Shown here piece by piece: positions 1 through 8,922 of a DNA stretch of 64,000 nt. Under the pieces are notes generated by a model. It did no database searches. It was not told the DNA's origin and saw only the letters and a list, made by a program, of their open reading frames with translations. Each line of letters starts with the position of its first letter. Within the stretch, counting starts at the first letter, position 1. The position numbers and the translations under genes are program-made. The DNA comes from Alkalihalobacillus sp. TS-13 (lineage in GTDB: Bacteria > Bacillota > Bacilli > Bacillales > Fictibacillaceae): assembly GCF_019720915.1 (NCBI RefSeq), contig NZ_JAHKSI010000007.1:1-64000 (forward strand). Reading direction: 5' to 3'.

Positions 1-131
1 GTTGCCCACGTGTTACTCACCCGTCCGCCGCTGACCTCTGAGGAGCAAGCTCCTCGTTGGTCCGCTCGACTTGCATGTATTAGGCACGCCGCCAGCGTTC
101 GTCCTGAGCCAGGATCAAACTCTCCAAAAAA
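1..131 (-). rRNA. 16S ribosomal RNA, 5' end (partial)
   Basis: The reverse complement contains the near-universal 5' 16S segment AGAGTTTGATCCTGGCTCAG followed by the GACGAACGCTGGCGGCGTGCC block. Only the first ~130 nt lie in the window; the gene continues beyond position 1. The mature 5' end is placed at about 126-131 by analogy with Bacillus 16S and is not exact. Confidence 0.97.
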
Positions 132-413
132 TTGATTAGCACCGAATTTCGTTGTCAGCATCGTCGGTTCACATCCTCAAGTACATCTTGGTACTATCGG
201 TGTTCCCCTTCCTTGCTTCCTCGAACTTCTTGCTACTGAATTTTTTGAGCATCGTTTGATTGCTCATTAAATGTAAAACTTAAAATTGATCAGGGTTCTT
301 ATAAAAAGACCCGTTTCACGCTTGGCTTTTGTTCAGTTTTCAAAGAGCTAAGTTGTTTGCTTCGTATTGAGAATCAATTAGTAGATAGAAACTCTATTCG
401 AAGGAGTTGTTAA
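132..413 (-). other. 16S rRNA leader between tRNA-Ile and 16S
   Basis: This spacer holds no gene. Read on the minus strand it contains the CTCTTTGAAAACTGAAC sequence (about 332-348) typical of Bacillus rRNA leaders and 16S-23S spacers, which takes part in rRNA processing and antitermination. I see no convincing separate rRNA promoter here, so the 16S is probably co-transcribed with the upstream tRNAs; that is inference. Confidence 0.6.
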
Positions 414-490
<77 letters not shown>

Positions 491-500
491 ATTGAAAGAA

Positions 501-574
501 TGGAGCGGGTGATGAGAATCGAACTCACGACCAGAGCTTGGAAGGCTCTTGTTTTACCACTAAACTACACCCGC
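501..574 (-). tRNA. tRNA-Gly (TCC)
   Basis: 74-nt cloverleaf with encoded CCA. Acceptor GCGGGTG, anticodon loop CTTCCAA. Confidence 0.97.
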
Positions 575-582
575 AAATGTGA

Positions 583-659
583 TGGTCGGGAAGACAGGAT
601 TTGAACCTGCGACCCCCTGGTCCCAAACCAGGTGCTCTACCAAGCTGAGCCACTTCCCG
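583..659 (-). tRNA. tRNA-Pro (TGG)
   Basis: 77-nt cloverleaf with encoded CCA. Acceptor CGGGAAG, anticodon loop TTTGGGA. Confidence 0.97.
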
Positions 660-665
660 TTTTTA

Positions 666-742
<77 letters not shown>

Positions 743-769
743 ATAAATGAATATATGGAGTTGAATTTT

Positions 770-855
770 TGGTGCGGTCGAGAGGACTCGAACCTCCACG
801 GGTATACACCCACTAGCCCCTCAAGCTAGCGCGTCTGCCATTCCGCCACGACCGC
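770..855 (-). tRNA. tRNA-Leu (GAG)
   Basis: 86-nt class II tRNA with a long variable arm and encoded CCA. Anticodon loop TTGAGGG. Confidence 0.96.
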
Positions 856-920
856 TAAATTGTTGATTTTCAAAACTAGTGATGCACCTTCAAATGTAGA
901 CGTTGCACCAATTATAAGTA

Positions 921-1006
921 TGGTGCGGGTGGAGGGACTTGAACCCCCACGTCGCAAGGACACTAGATCCTAAGTCTAGCGCGTCTGCCAATTCCGCCAC
1001 ACCCGC
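921..1006 (-). tRNA. tRNA-Leu (TAG)
   Basis: 86-nt class II tRNA with a long variable arm and encoded CCA. Anticodon loop CTTAGGA. Confidence 0.96.
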
Positions 1007-1013
1007 AAAAAAG

Positions 1014-1089
1014 TGGTGAGCCATGAAGGACTCGAACCTTCGACCCTCTGATTAAAAGTCAGATGCTCTACCAACTGAGCTAATGGCTC
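1014..1089 (-). tRNA. tRNA-Lys (TTT)
   Basis: 76-nt cloverleaf with encoded CCA. Acceptor GAGCCAT, anticodon loop CTTTTAA. Confidence 0.97.
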
Positions 1090-1093
1090 ATTA

Positions 1094-1168
1094 TGGCTGG
1101 GCTAGCTGGATTCGAACCAACGCATGACGGAGTCAAAGTCCGTTGCCTTACCGCTTGGCTATAGCCCA
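1094..1168 (-). tRNA. tRNA-Gln (TTG)
   Basis: 75-nt cloverleaf with encoded CCA. Acceptor TGGGCTA, anticodon loop CTTTGAC. Confidence 0.97.
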
Positions 1169-1199
1169 TCGCATAACAATACATTTTCAAGTTTATAAA

Positions 1200-1275
1200 T
1201 GGCGGACCCGACCGGATTCGAACCGGCGATCTCCTGCGTGACAGGCAGGCATGTTAACCCCTACACCACGGGTCC
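1200..1275 (-). tRNA. tRNA-Asp (GTC)
   Basis: 76-nt cloverleaf with encoded CCA. Acceptor GGACCCG, anticodon loop CTGTCAC. Confidence 0.97.
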
Positions 1276-1337
1276 ATTCAGTTGAATGATTTGTTGTGAA
1301 ACTTACATTCATCAATCAAATTATGTTAAAAATAAAA

Positions 1338-1412
1338 TGGTGACCCCTACGGGATTCGAACCCGTGTTACCGCCGTGAAAGGGCGGTGTCTTAACCACTT
1401 GACCAAGGGGCC
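1338..1412 (-). tRNA. tRNA-Glu (TTC)
   Basis: 75-nt cloverleaf with encoded CCA. Acceptor GGCCCCT (one G-U pair), anticodon loop CTTTCAC. Confidence 0.97.
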
Positions 1413-1443
1413 GAGCTTCTTAAAGTTTTAAATTGAACTTGAA

Positions 1444-1534
1444 TGGCGGAGAAGGAGGGATTTGAACCCTCGCGCCGCTCACACGACCTACACCCTTAGC
1501 AGGGGCGCCCCTTCAGCCACTTGGGTACTTCTCC
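1444..1534 (-). tRNA. tRNA-Ser (GCT)
   Basis: 91-nt class II tRNA with a long variable arm and encoded CCA. Anticodon loop CTGCTAA. Confidence 0.97.
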
Positions 1535-1537
1535 GTA

Positions 1538-1612
1538 TGGCTCCACAGGCAGGACTCGAACCTGCGACCGATCGGTTAACAGCCGATAGCTCTACCACTG
1601 AGCTACTGTGGA
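1538..1612 (-). tRNA. tRNA-Asn (GTT)
   Basis: 75-nt cloverleaf with encoded CCA. Anticodon loop CTGTTAA. It is the first tRNA after the promoter at 1647-1675. Confidence 0.97.
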
Positions 1613-1646
1613 ATAATGTGTGTTTCGTTTTTTAGCGACAATAAAT

Positions 1647-1675
1647 ATTGTACAACACACGGACGATGAAGTCAA
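1647..1675 (-). promoter_or_regulatory. Sigma-A promoter for the tRNA-16S transcript
   Basis: On the minus strand TTGACT, a 17-nt spacer and TACAAT lie 35 nt before tRNA-Asn. This near-consensus promoter is the only strong one seen upstream of the cluster and probably drives all twelve tRNAs and the 16S. Confidence 0.8.
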
Positions 1676-1694
1676 TAACTTTTTTACGTAAAAG

Positions 1695-1772
1695 TAATTG
1701 TTATTTTGCGCTTTTCAGTATAAGTACACTTTGGCTCAGCCTTCACTTTGCCAAGTTTTCTTTACGTGACTT
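1695..1772 (-). repeat. Copy of the AACTTGGCAAAG short repeat
   Basis: On the minus strand this reads AAGAAAACTTGGCAAAG, then GGCTGAGCC, then ACTTATACTGAAA. The same blocks recur in the same order at 10086-10180, 25091-25160 and 43552-43640. It lies directly upstream of the tRNA promoter. Function unknown. Confidence 0.7.
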
Positions 1773-1842
1773 TGTCGTATTTTAAGAGCTTGCCTCTATA
1801 GCGACTTAATTAAAGTAACATAATCATTTTTGTTAGTCAATA

Positions 1843-2292
1843 CTATTTTAGATTTAACTTTCCGTTGCATTTTCCGCATACGAACTTGCGTGTATCAACT
1901 CTTCGTTTACGGGGATATTGCTGGCCGCATTTTCCACACTGATACATGTATTTGATCGGTTCCCGTTTTCGCTCACCAGGAATGACCTGGCAATATCGGC
2001 TGCCTCCGACTTGTTTTAATAACTCTTTGAAATCTCGATCACGGTGCCGATAACCTTTTTTCAATAAATGGAGGTGGTAATGGCAAAGTTCATGCTTGAT
2101 GATGCCGATGAATTCGTCGAGTCCATGAATATCAAGCTGCTTTCTGTTGAATTCGAGATCATGGCTCTTCAAGAGATAACGGCCGCCGGTCGTCTTGAGT
2201 CGATTATTGAACCTCGCTTCATGCTTGAAGGGTCGATTGAAAAATTCATTTGATATGTTTTCCACTAATTGCTGCAATTCGTTTGTGTCCAT
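1843..2292 (-). CDS. ydcK: SprT-like zinc metalloprotease-fold protein (YdcK)
   Basis: A 149-residue SprT-family protein of unknown physiological role, equivalent by position and sequence to B. subtilis YdcK. The zincin-like motif HELCHYH (about residue 68) supplies the zinc ligands and a catalytic-type glutamate. The C-terminus holds two CxxC pairs (CGKC and CGKC) forming the zinc ribbon of the SprT family. The ATG at 2292 is preferred because AAAGGA lies 9 nt before it; a TTG nine bases further upstream abuts the ribosome site. It sits between the tRNA cluster and cmpA/tex, as in B. subtilis. Confidence 0.9.
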   Translation of the reverse strand: MDTNELQQLVENISNEFFNRPFKHEARFNNRLKTTGGRYLLKSHDLEFNRKQLDIHGLDEFIGIIKHELCHYHLHLLKKGYRHRDRDFKELLKQVGGSRYCQVIPGERKREPIKYMYQCGKCGQQYPRKRRVDTRKFVCGKCNGKLNLK

Positions 2293-2433
2293 TTGTTTCA
2301 ATCCTTTTCGTTGCTATCTCTATTTTGCCAAAGGTTCTTCAAAATGAAAAGTAAACAGTATGACACGAACAAAGGCAAGCCTTCTCACATAGACTAATAA
2401 CCACCATTAAGGAAATTTGGGGAGGGGCTCATC

Positions 2434-2547
2434 GTGCCTTACTGGTTTAAAAAGCAGTTGAGGAATGCGTACTTCAACAAAGACCGTTATCAAATCAAAT
2501 TATTGAACCAATGTTGGTTTTTTTACAGAAAAAAACACTGCTCTTAA
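2434..2547 (+). CDS. cmpA: Cortex morphogenetic protein CmpA (37 aa)
   Basis: This short frame begins with GTG after a strong GGGGAGG site (2419-2425) and encodes 37 residues, including QIKLLNQCWFFYRKKHCS at the C-terminus. That segment and the position between ydcK and tex match CmpA of B. subtilis, a small sporulation protein that coordinates coat and cortex assembly in the forespore envelope through SpoIVA quality control (family knowledge). CATAGACT at 2388-2395 resembles a sigma-E -10 box, which would fit mother-cell expression, but I see no convincing -35. The terminator hairpin overlaps its last codons. It points strongly to a spore-former. Confidence 0.9.
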   Translation: MPYWFKKQLRNAYFNKDRYQIKLLNQCWFFYRKKHCS

Positions 2548-2562
2548 CAAGCAGTGCTTTTT
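2536..2562. terminator. Bidirectional terminator between cmpA and tex
   Basis: CACTGCT and AGCAGTG form a hairpin (2536-2556) flanked by A-run and T-run, so it can serve both convergent genes. The left arm overlaps the cmpA C-terminal codons. Confidence 0.75.
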
Positions 2563-2571
2563 GTGTATTCC

Positions 2572-4728
2572 TTAATTGGTTACCATCGTCAAGGCGATCC
2601 GTTGTTTATCCAGATTCACCTGTTCTACCCAAACTTTGACGACTTGCCCCACATGAACGACATCCATCGGGTGCTTTACATAGTTTTTACTAAGCTTAGA
2701 TATATGGACCAGGCCGTCTTGTTTGACTCCTACGTCAACAAATGCCCCGAAGTCCACGACGTTGCGGACAGTCCCTTCAAGTTCCATTCCTTCTTTCAGG
2801 TCTTCCATTTTCAAGACGTCTGTCTTTAATAAAGGCTTAGTCACTTCATCACGAGGGTCTCTTGACGGCTTCACTAGTGCATCGACGATATCCTTCAATG
2901 TTAGTTCCCCAATATCTAATTTCTCTGCGTACTCTTTTAGATCAACCGACTGGAGCTTTTTCTTAATTTCATCAGTACCGATTTCTTGTTCGGTCACATC
3001 CAATAAGCTTAAAAGCTTCCGGGTATCATCATACGTTTCCGGGTGGATCGGAGTTTGGTCCAGTGGAGTCTTCCCTTCAATGATCCTTAAGAAACCGATA
3101 CACTGTTCATACGTTTTAGCTCCTAGGCGAGGGATTTTTTTCAGTTGAGTTCTGCTTGTGAACTTTCCTTCTTCTTCTCTTTTTTGAACAATATTATTTG
3201 CAACAGCTTTCGATAGGCCGGCGACGTATTGCAACAAAGATGGAGAAGCAGTGTTTACGTTGACTCCAACCTGGTTGACCACTGTTTCCACGACGAATGT
3301 AAGAGATTCATTCAAACGCTTTTGTGAAACGTCATGCTGATACTGCCCTACCCCGATCGACTTTGGATCGATTTTTACGAGTTCAGACAATGGATCCTGC
3401 AATCTTCTTGCGATTGATACTGCACTGCGTTCCTCGACCTTCAAATCAGGGAATTCTTGACGAGCGATGTCTGAAGCAGAGTAGACGCTTGCTCCAGCTT
3501 CATTAACGATCAGGTATGCCAATGGACGCTCTATCTCTTTGATCAGGTCCGCGACGAATTGTTCCGTTTCCCTAGATCCTGTTCCGTTTCCAATCGCAAC
3601 AATTTCAACATCATGACGTTCGATCATCTTTTTCAAAATCGCTTTCGATTTTTCGATATCGGAGCGCGGTGGAGTGGGATACATGACATCAATCGCTAAT
3701 GTTTTACCGGTTTCATCGACCACAGCCAGTTTACAACCCGTCCGATACCCTGGATCGACGCCTAACGCTACCTTACCTTTCAATGGAGGCTGTAATAAAA
3801 GATGTCTGATGTTTTCTGAAAAAATACGAATCGCCTGTTCGTCTGCAATTTCCGTCAATTCGTTTCGTATATCACGCTCGATTGAAGGAGCAATCAACCG
3901 CTTGTAGCTGTCTGCTATTGAACGTTCGATGTATTCAGCTGATGAAGATCCTCCCTTTACATACTTATTGTTCAGTTTTCTTAAAATTTTATCGAAAGAT
4001 GCTGCAATAGACACCTTCAAGACGTCTTCTTTTTCCCCGCGATTTACGGCTAACGTTCGGTGAGGAACGATTTTCTTCACAGGCTCCTGATAGTCATAAT
4101 ACATTTCATAGGTCTTGTCTTCAGGTTCCTGTTTTCCTTTCAGCTTTGTTTCCACCATACCTTCCTGAAAAGTGAGCGAACGGATCCATGCACGGTTATC
4201 CGAATCATCGGATACTCTTTCAGCAATAATGTCTTCCGCACCTTGAATAGCTTCTTCTGCACCTAGGACACCTTTTTCTTCTGAGACGAAACGTTGAGCT
4301 TCTACCTCTATATCCACACCACTTTTTTGATCAAGAATCAGTTCTGCTAGTGGTTCCAGCCCTTTTTCTTTTGCTGTTGTAGCACGCGTGCGCTTCTTTT
4401 GTTTATATGGGCGGTACAGATCTTCAACCTGTTGAAGTTTGGTGGCTTTATGTATTTCGGATTTCAATTCATCGGTCAATTTGTCTTGTTCTTCAATTAA
4501 TCGGAGCACTTCTTCTTTTCGCTTTTCGAGATTCCGTTTATACTCCCAGCTTTCCGAGACATTGCGGATCTGTACTTCATCTGCTGCGCCCGTCAATTCT
4601 TTCCGGTATCTTGCGATGAATGGGACCGTATTTCCCTCTTCAAGAAGTTCGATGATATTTTTAATATACTTTTGAGATAATTGGGTTTCTTTTGATACTT
4701 GCAAAATAAGTTCTTTGTTCGTCTCCAA
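2572..4728 (-). CDS. tex: Tex family transcription accessory protein (YdcI)
   Basis: A 718-residue Tex protein, a conserved nucleic-acid-binding factor implicated in transcription fidelity or RNA handling. The order visible is an N-terminal helical Tex domain (about 1-190), a YqgF/RuvC-like domain starting near GVDPGYRTGCK (about 320), helix-hairpin-helix motifs around KIPRLGAKTYEQ (about 530), and a C-terminal S1 RNA-binding domain (about 640-715, GTVRNVVDFGAFVDVG). The start is TTG with AAGGAGGAGC 4-12 nt upstream. Length equals the family norm. It stands alone and faces cmpA, sharing a terminator. Confidence 0.95.
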   Translation of the reverse strand: METNKELILQVSKETQLSQKYIKNIIELLEEGNTVPFIARYRKELTGAADEVQIRNVSESWEYKRNLEKRKEEVLRLIEEQDKLTDELKSEIHKATKLQQVEDLYRPYKQKKRTRATTAKEKGLEPLAELILDQKSGVDIEVEAQRFVSEEKGVLGAEEAIQGAEDIIAERVSDDSDNRAWIRSLTFQEGMVETKLKGKQEPEDKTYEMYYDYQEPVKKIVPHRTLAVNRGEKEDVLKVSIAASFDKILRKLNNKYVKGGSSSAEYIERSIADSYKRLIAPSIERDIRNELTEIADEQAIRIFSENIRHLLLQPPLKGKVALGVDPGYRTGCKLAVVDETGKTLAIDVMYPTPPRSDIEKSKAILKKMIERHDVEIVAIGNGTGSRETEQFVADLIKEIERPLAYLIVNEAGASVYSASDIARQEFPDLKVEERSAVSIARRLQDPLSELVKIDPKSIGVGQYQHDVSQKRLNESLTFVVETVVNQVGVNVNTASPSLLQYVAGLSKAVANNIVQKREEEGKFTSRTQLKKIPRLGAKTYEQCIGFLRIIEGKTPLDQTPIHPETYDDTRKLLSLLDVTEQEIGTDEIKKKLQSVDLKEYAEKLDIGELTLKDIVDALVKPSRDPRDEVTKPLLKTDVLKMEDLKEGMELEGTVRNVVDFGAFVDVGVKQDGLVHISKLSKNYVKHPMDVVHVGQVVKVWVEQVNLDKQRIALTMVTN

Positions 4729-4863
4729 ACTTGCTCCTCCTTGTAAAACTGATATACGTACAAGTTTACCAAATAAGAGGCACCTTTGTAATCTAGGCCC
4801 TCTTCTTAGAAAGGTTCATCCTCCACTAATGAGTGACTTTCGCAAAATTAACGATATAGCTAC

Positions 4864-4904
4864 ACAAAAAAGAGCTCTCCCTTATTCGAGAAAACTCTTT
4901 TAAG
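4864..4904 (-). terminator. Terminator of the rsb-sigB operon
   Basis: On the minus strand AAGAG..TTCTC and GGAGA..CTCTT pair in a hairpin followed by TTTTTT, ending just past the rsbX stop codon. Confidence 0.7.
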
Positions 4905-5502
4905 TGACTTTCCCTATTACGAATGTCATATCATCAGCTACTGCACTGCATTTTTGGCGTAAATAACTGGCTGCCACTCTTGGATTTCTTGACCTCATTA
5001 CATTCCTTTTATCTGGCGAGGATAGTTCAACCCCATCAGAATAGGCGATGAACATGGATTCTGCTTGATATTGGATTTCTCTCACATCAAACTTCACGGG
5101 TTTACCTGAAAGGAAACCAGATTTCGGAATCGCATGAATCATTTTTCCTGAGGGCAAGCCGATAATGAGGCGGATATTGCCTACACCGCAATATTCAAGC
5201 AAGTTCTTCTGAAAATGAACTTTGAAAATCGTCAATACTGCTCCTCGTGTATATTGAAGAGATTGATTGCAAAGCTTCATCAACGTATGGACATCTTTGT
5301 CATGATGCTCTTCAACGACTTGAACAGTTTTAGTGGAAGCCTCATGTGCCCCCTGGCCGCTTCCTAAACCGTCCGCAACAACGCAGATAAAGTAATCATC
5401 GGTTTCTTTTGCAAAATAGCTGTCACCGTTACATTGTCCTTCCACTTTGGAACGTTGGAAGGTACTCCAGTCTACATGGTGGTGGACATAATTCTCAATC
5501 AT
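4900..5502 (-). CDS. rsbX: Serine phosphatase RsbX
   Basis: A 200-residue PP2C-type phosphatase, the feedback phosphatase of the sigma-B pathway that dephosphorylates RsbS and RsbR to reset the stressosome after stress (family role). Metal-binding acidic motifs are visible at VVADGLGSGQG (about 37-47) and AYSDGVE (about 154-160). It is shorter than general PP2C enzymes, as usual for RsbX. Its ATG overlaps the sigB stop by 8 nt, so translation is likely coupled, and it is the last gene of the operon. Confidence 0.94.
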   Translation of the reverse strand: MIENYVHHHVDWSTFQRSKVEGQCNGDSYFAKETDDYFICVVADGLGSGQGAHEASTKTVQVVEEHHDKDVHTLMKLCNQSLQYTRGAVLTIFKVHFQKNLLEYCGVGNIRLIIGLPSGKMIHAIPKSGFLSGKPVKFDVREIQYQAESMFIAYSDGVELSSPDKRNVMRSRNPRVAASYLRQKCSAVADDMTFVIGKVT

Positions 5503-6292
5503 GATTCAGTGCCTCCGAAGGATCGACACGTATAGCATCCTTCAACTTTTCAAGTGCTCTGCGCTGTAATCTCGATACATGCATCTGTGAAATATTCAAG
5601 CGGTTACCTGTTTCTTTTTGACTTAAATTTTCAAAGTAAGTGCATTGTAATATCTGTTGTTCTCGATCTGACAATACATGAAAAGCCTTTTGCAATAGCA
5701 TACGCTGATCGGTTTGTTCATAACCGCTTTCGGTACTTCCTACAAGATCTAGGAGAGTTACCGTACTTCCTTCCTGGTCAGCTTCAATCGAGCTATCGAC
5801 TGAAAGGGCTTGATAACTCTTGCCCATTTCCATCGTTTCCAGGATTTCTTCTTCTGAAGAGTCTAGATATTCTGCAATCTCTTCGACTCTTGGTGAGCGC
5901 TGAAGTTCATTGGTTAGCTCTTCAACCGCTCGTTTGATTCGCGGACTAAGTTCCTTGATCCTTCTCGGGACATGGACACTCCACGTTTTATCACGGATGA
6001 AACGCTTGATTTCACCAATGATCGTCGGAACCGCGAATGACTCGAAACTTCTTCCGAATTCAGGGTCATAACGTCGAAAAGCAGCCAGTAGACCAATCAT
6101 GCCTACCTGAACTAAGTCATCGTGGATGCTTTTCCCTTTTGAAAATTTCCGTGCAAGCGAATGGACCAGGTCCTGATAATGTTCGACGAGTGTCGTTTGA
6201 ATTTCTTGGTTTTCAGGGTCTTCTCGCAGTTGTTCTAATAACTCATAGACGAAGTCCTTATTGTGACGGGGCTGACTTGTATTGGTCGACAC
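5495..6292 (-). CDS. sigB: RNA polymerase sigma factor SigB
   Basis: General stress sigma factor of about 265 residues. Region 2 is clear (FAVPTIIGEIKRFIRDKTWS) and region 4 carries the helix-turn-helix ISQMHVSRLQRRALEKL. Three in-frame starts are possible (ATG 6307, ATG 6298, GTG 6292); GTG 6292 is chosen because GGGGTGG lies 6 nt upstream and the length then matches B. subtilis SigB. It overlaps the 3' end of rsbW by about 35 nt, as in B. subtilis. RsbW, encoded just upstream, is its anti-sigma factor. The operon is autoregulated from the promoter at 7107-7132. Confidence 0.95.
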   Translation of the reverse strand: MSTNTSQPRHNKDFVYELLEQLREDPENQEIQTTLVEHYQDLVHSLARKFSKGKSIHDDLVQVGMIGLLAAFRRYDPEFGRSFESFAVPTIIGEIKRFIRDKTWSVHVPRRIKELSPRIKRAVEELTNELQRSPRVEEIAEYLDSSEEEILETMEMGKSYQALSVDSSIEADQEGSTVTLLDLVGSTESGYEQTDQRMLLQKAFHVLSDREQQILQCTYFENLSQKETGNRLNISQMHVSRLQRRALEKLKDAIRVDPSEALNHD

Positions 6293-6731
6293 TTTCATCC
6301 ACCCCATCTCTGTTTAGGTATTTCGTCATCATGACTACCACTCCTGCTTCATCGCTAATATCAACTTTATCCATTAGCGTTTCAATCAAGAAAAGACCCA
6401 ACCCTCCTTCATTAATTTGTTCAACAGGTTTACCGTTGACTGGACCGGTACTTAGTTTTGCCGCTTTTACATCAAAACTTTTCCCTTTATCCATAACAGT
6501 AATTTCGAGTTTATCATCAAACATGCCGTAAGAAAGGCGGATTTCACCTTCATCCTTTGTGCCGTATGCATGATTCACTGAATTTGTAATTGCTTCAGAA
6601 ACCGCGATTTTAATGTCTTCGATTTCGTCAAATGTATAACCCATTCTACTCGCTATGCCAGAAACCGTCAGTCTTGCTACACCAACATAATCGGGCTTGG
6701 CTGGAATCACCATTTCGATAACGTCACTCAT
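6258..6731 (-). CDS. rsbW: Anti-sigma-B factor, serine kinase RsbW
   Basis: A 157-residue GHKL-type kinase that binds and inhibits SigB and phosphorylates RsbV. The N-box EAITNSVNHAYG (about 47-58) and the G-box GGLGLFLIETLMD (about 109-121) form the ATP site. It sits between rsbV (4-nt overlap, ATGA) and sigB, so stoichiometry is probably held by translational coupling. Length and motifs agree with RsbW of other bacilli. Confidence 0.96.
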   Translation of the reverse strand: MSDVIEMVIPAKPDYVGVARLTVSGIASRMGYTFDEIEDIKIAVSEAITNSVNHAYGTKDEGEIRLSYGMFDDKLEITVMDKGKSFDVKAAKLSTGPVNGKPVEQINEGGLGLFLIETLMDKVDISDEAGVVVMMTKYLNRDGVDESVDQYKSAPSQ

Positions 6732-7063
6732 CGCGCCTCCTCCTCCTGGTCATTCTCGATGTTCATCACTTCTGTAAGACCTGTGATTTCAAATAATCTT
6801 TCAACACGGTCGGTCATACCAGTGAGTGTCAGAGTACTCCCATATTGTTGTGAGGATTTTAGTGCGCCTACGAAAACACCGAGCCCCGTACTGTCCATAT
6901 ATTGCACTCCGCTAAGATCGACAACGACTTGCTGGTCTGGCTTTTGCGTAGCTTCCAACAATGTCTCCTTCAGTTTAGGTGCAGTATAAGCATCTACCTC
7001 ACCCATTAATACTAATTCATCTATATGAGTATTTGTTTCTTTCTTCTTGATTTGCAAATTCAT
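6728..7063 (-). CDS. rsbV: Anti-anti-sigma factor RsbV
   Basis: A 111-residue STAS-domain protein. Unphosphorylated RsbV sequesters RsbW and frees SigB. The phosphorylation site is Ser58 in YMDSTGLGVFVG. The ATG at 7063 is chosen because AGGGGGAAG precedes it at good distance; an upstream in-frame start lacks such a site and would extend into the sigma-B promoter region. RsbU, encoded upstream, is the phosphatase that activates it. Confidence 0.95.
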   Translation of the reverse strand: MNLQIKKKETNTHIDELVLMGEVDAYTAPKLKETLLEATQKPDQQVVVDLSGVQYMDSTGLGVFVGALKSSQQYGSTLTLTGMTDRVERLFEITGLTEVMNIENDQEEEAR

Positions 7064-7106
7064 GTTCGACTTCCCCCTTGTGGTATAGGAATGCATTACT
7101 TTATCA

Positions 7107-7132
7107 ATACCACAACTTAACTAATGCTAAAC
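7107..7132 (-). promoter_or_regulatory. Candidate sigma-B promoter upstream of rsbV
   Basis: On the minus strand GTTTAG (7127-7132), a 14-nt spacer and TGGTAT (7107-7112) match the sigma-B pattern GTTTAA-N(13-15)-GGGTAT. The -35 element overlaps the rsbU stop codon. B. subtilis has its autoregulatory sigma-B promoter at the same place, before rsbV. Confidence 0.75.
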
Positions 7133-8140
7133 CGTTCTTTTTAAAATAATTAAGGTAAAATCATCCCTTAATTCAAATTCCTGTAATTGTTCAAGTTCAG
7201 CATAGACATTATCTACGATCTCTTGTGGTGATAAATGCATGTGGGAACGAATCAACGAAACCACTTCATCTCTGGAAATAAAACCACTGCTGGTCCGACA
7301 CTCTGTTACACCGTCCGAAAGCATGATGATCATATCACCAGCTTTGATTTCCTTTTCATATTGTTTGTATTTTGTACTTCGTGAGATACCTAGTACGAGC
7401 CCTTTTGCAGTGAATTCTTCGAAATCATCTGTTAGTGCATTATAATAAAACCCCGGTTCGTGACCGGCACCCGCATAAAAAAAGCGATGGAGGTCTGTAT
7501 TATAATGACCATAAAACATCGTAATAAACATTGTGGGATCAACGTTCTGTTCCACAACACGATTTAAGTTTTCAAGTACGATACTTGGGTGGTTCTGTTG
7601 TTCCGGCAAACTGTCCATCGCATATTTAATCATCGACATACAAAGGGCAGCGGGAACTCCCTTTCCAATGACGTCTGCAACAGCCACGCTGATCGATTCT
7701 GGACTGTTTTGTACGAAGTGATAGTAATCTCCACTCATTTTCTTAGCCGCTTTACTGATTACACCTATATCAAGTCCATCCACCTTTGGGACTTCCCCTT
7801 GAAGAAGAGTCTGCTGCATGCTCGCGGCTACCTCTATTTCAGATTCAAGGGCTAATTGTTTATCACGGAGTATTTGATGCTCTCGGTAAGCCATGCCATA
7901 TCCCATCATGACTTCTATCAAGAAATCAAATGAATCCTTCACTTCTTCGGGAATATCCCCGTTCAGAGATTCGAGCACAGTATAGTGAATATTGATCACT
8001 TCTTCAGGGGAGATGTTCTGTTCAATCATTTTCCGGCTGAATTGTTGTGCTTTATATAGGGCTTGTTCTGTTCTACCACTTAAATAAGCAGATAAAAACT
8101 GTTCATATCTTTCTACTAATAAACCTTTATCCCCCAACAT
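7127..8140 (-). CDS. rsbU: PP2C phosphatase RsbU
   Basis: A 337-residue phosphatase that dephosphorylates RsbV-P when bound by RsbT. The N-terminal ~85 residues form the helical RsbT-binding domain, a linker coiled coil follows (about 90-110), and the SpoIIE/PP2C catalytic domain carries VAVADVIGKGVPAAL and LSDGVTE. The ATG follows AGGAGGATCGCA. It links the stressosome genes rsbRST to the rsbVW-sigB module. Confidence 0.95.
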   Translation of the reverse strand: MLGDKGLLVERYEQFLSAYLSGRTEQALYKAQQFSRKMIEQNISPEEVINIHYTVLESLNGDIPEEVKDSFDFLIEVMMGYGMAYREHQILRDKQLALESEIEVAASMQQTLLQGEVPKVDGLDIGVISKAAKKMSGDYYHFVQNSPESISVAVADVIGKGVPAALCMSMIKYAMDSLPEQQNHPSIVLENLNRVVEQNVDPTMFITMFYGHYNTDLHRFFYAGAGHEPGFYYNALTDDFEEFTAKGLVLGISRSTKYKQYEKEIKAGDMIIMLSDGVTECRTSSGFISRDEVVSLIRSHMHLSPQEIVDNVYAELEQLQEFELRDDFTLIILKRTV

Positions 8141-8150
8141 TGCGATCCTC

Positions 8151-8558
8151 CTAGCGGAGCCATTTGGTAATATATATTTCTGTTCCTACATCTACTGTAG
8201 ATTGGATTGCAAATTCATCCATCAGTCTCTTTACACCTGGCAGACCAGCTCCCAGTCCACCAGATGTTGTATAGCCATCTTCCATTACTTTACGTATATC
8301 CTCAATACCTGGACCGGTATCATTCGCAACAATCCGAAGACCCTTGCGGTTACCTTCTTCAATCGGCTCGATACAAATTTTTCCGTTCCCTGCATATAGA
8401 TATATGTTTCTTGCTAATTCGGATATCGCTGTCGTAATTCTGGCTTGATCTACACTTGAAAAGCCTAGATCTTTCGCTAAGTCCCTACCTAATTGACGAG
8501 CGCTGACAATATCCCATTCGTTTCGTACATCTACACAGGATTGGACGGTCATACTCAT
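8151..8558 (-). CDS. rsbT: Serine/threonine kinase RsbT
   Basis: A 135-residue GHKL kinase of the stressosome that phosphorylates RsbS and RsbR and then activates RsbU. ATP-site motifs are [14 protein letters not shown] (about 45-58) and [17 protein letters not shown] (about 96-112). It overlaps rsbS by 4 nt (ATGA). Confidence 0.95.
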   Translation of the reverse strand: MSMTVQSCVDVRNEWDIVSARQLGRDLAKDLGFSSVDQARITTAISELARNIYLYAGNGKICIEPIEEGNRKGLRIVANDTGPGIEDIRKVMEDGYTTSGGLGAGLPGVKRLMDEFAIQSTVDVGTEIYITKWLR

Positions 8559-8911
8559 CCCTCCAAATCCTGTTGTAATTTATCTAATCCTTGTTCTAAG
8601 TCTAGTGCTGTCGGTACGTTTCTCATATTGATGCCGAGGTCGATCAGTGTTATTGCTACAGGTGGTTGTATACCTGTCAATACCACTCTCGCCCCCATCA
8701 AATTAGACATTTTGACTACATCACCAAGTACTTTTGCAATGAAGGAATCGACCATATCGACCGATGTAAGGTCTATAACAATCCCCTTGGCTCCAGTATC
8801 ATGGATTTTACTTAATAGGTCTTCCTGGAATTGCAAAGCGGTCTTATCATCAAGTTCAACCTGAATCGATATCAGTAAATACTCATGTAACTTGAGAATT
8901 GGCACTCTCAT
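8555..8911 (-). CDS. rsbS: Stressosome scaffold antagonist RsbS
   Basis: A 118-residue single STAS-domain protein that, with RsbR, forms the stressosome core holding RsbT. The phosphoacceptor is Ser56 in [14 protein letters not shown], equivalent to Ser59 of B. subtilis. The ATG follows AGGGGGGCT. It is translationally coupled to rsbT. Confidence 0.95.
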   Translation of the reverse strand: MRVPILKLHEYLLISIQVELDDKTALQFQEDLLSKIHDTGAKGIVIDLTSVDMVDSFIAKVLGDVVKMSNLMGARVVLTGIQPPVAITLIDLGINMRNVPTALDLEQGLDKLQQDLEG

Positions 8912-8922
8912 CCATAGCCCCC

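Noticed and set aside
2068-2253. 61-codon plus-strand open frame inside ydcK
   Set aside because: Antisense shadow of the SprT-like gene.
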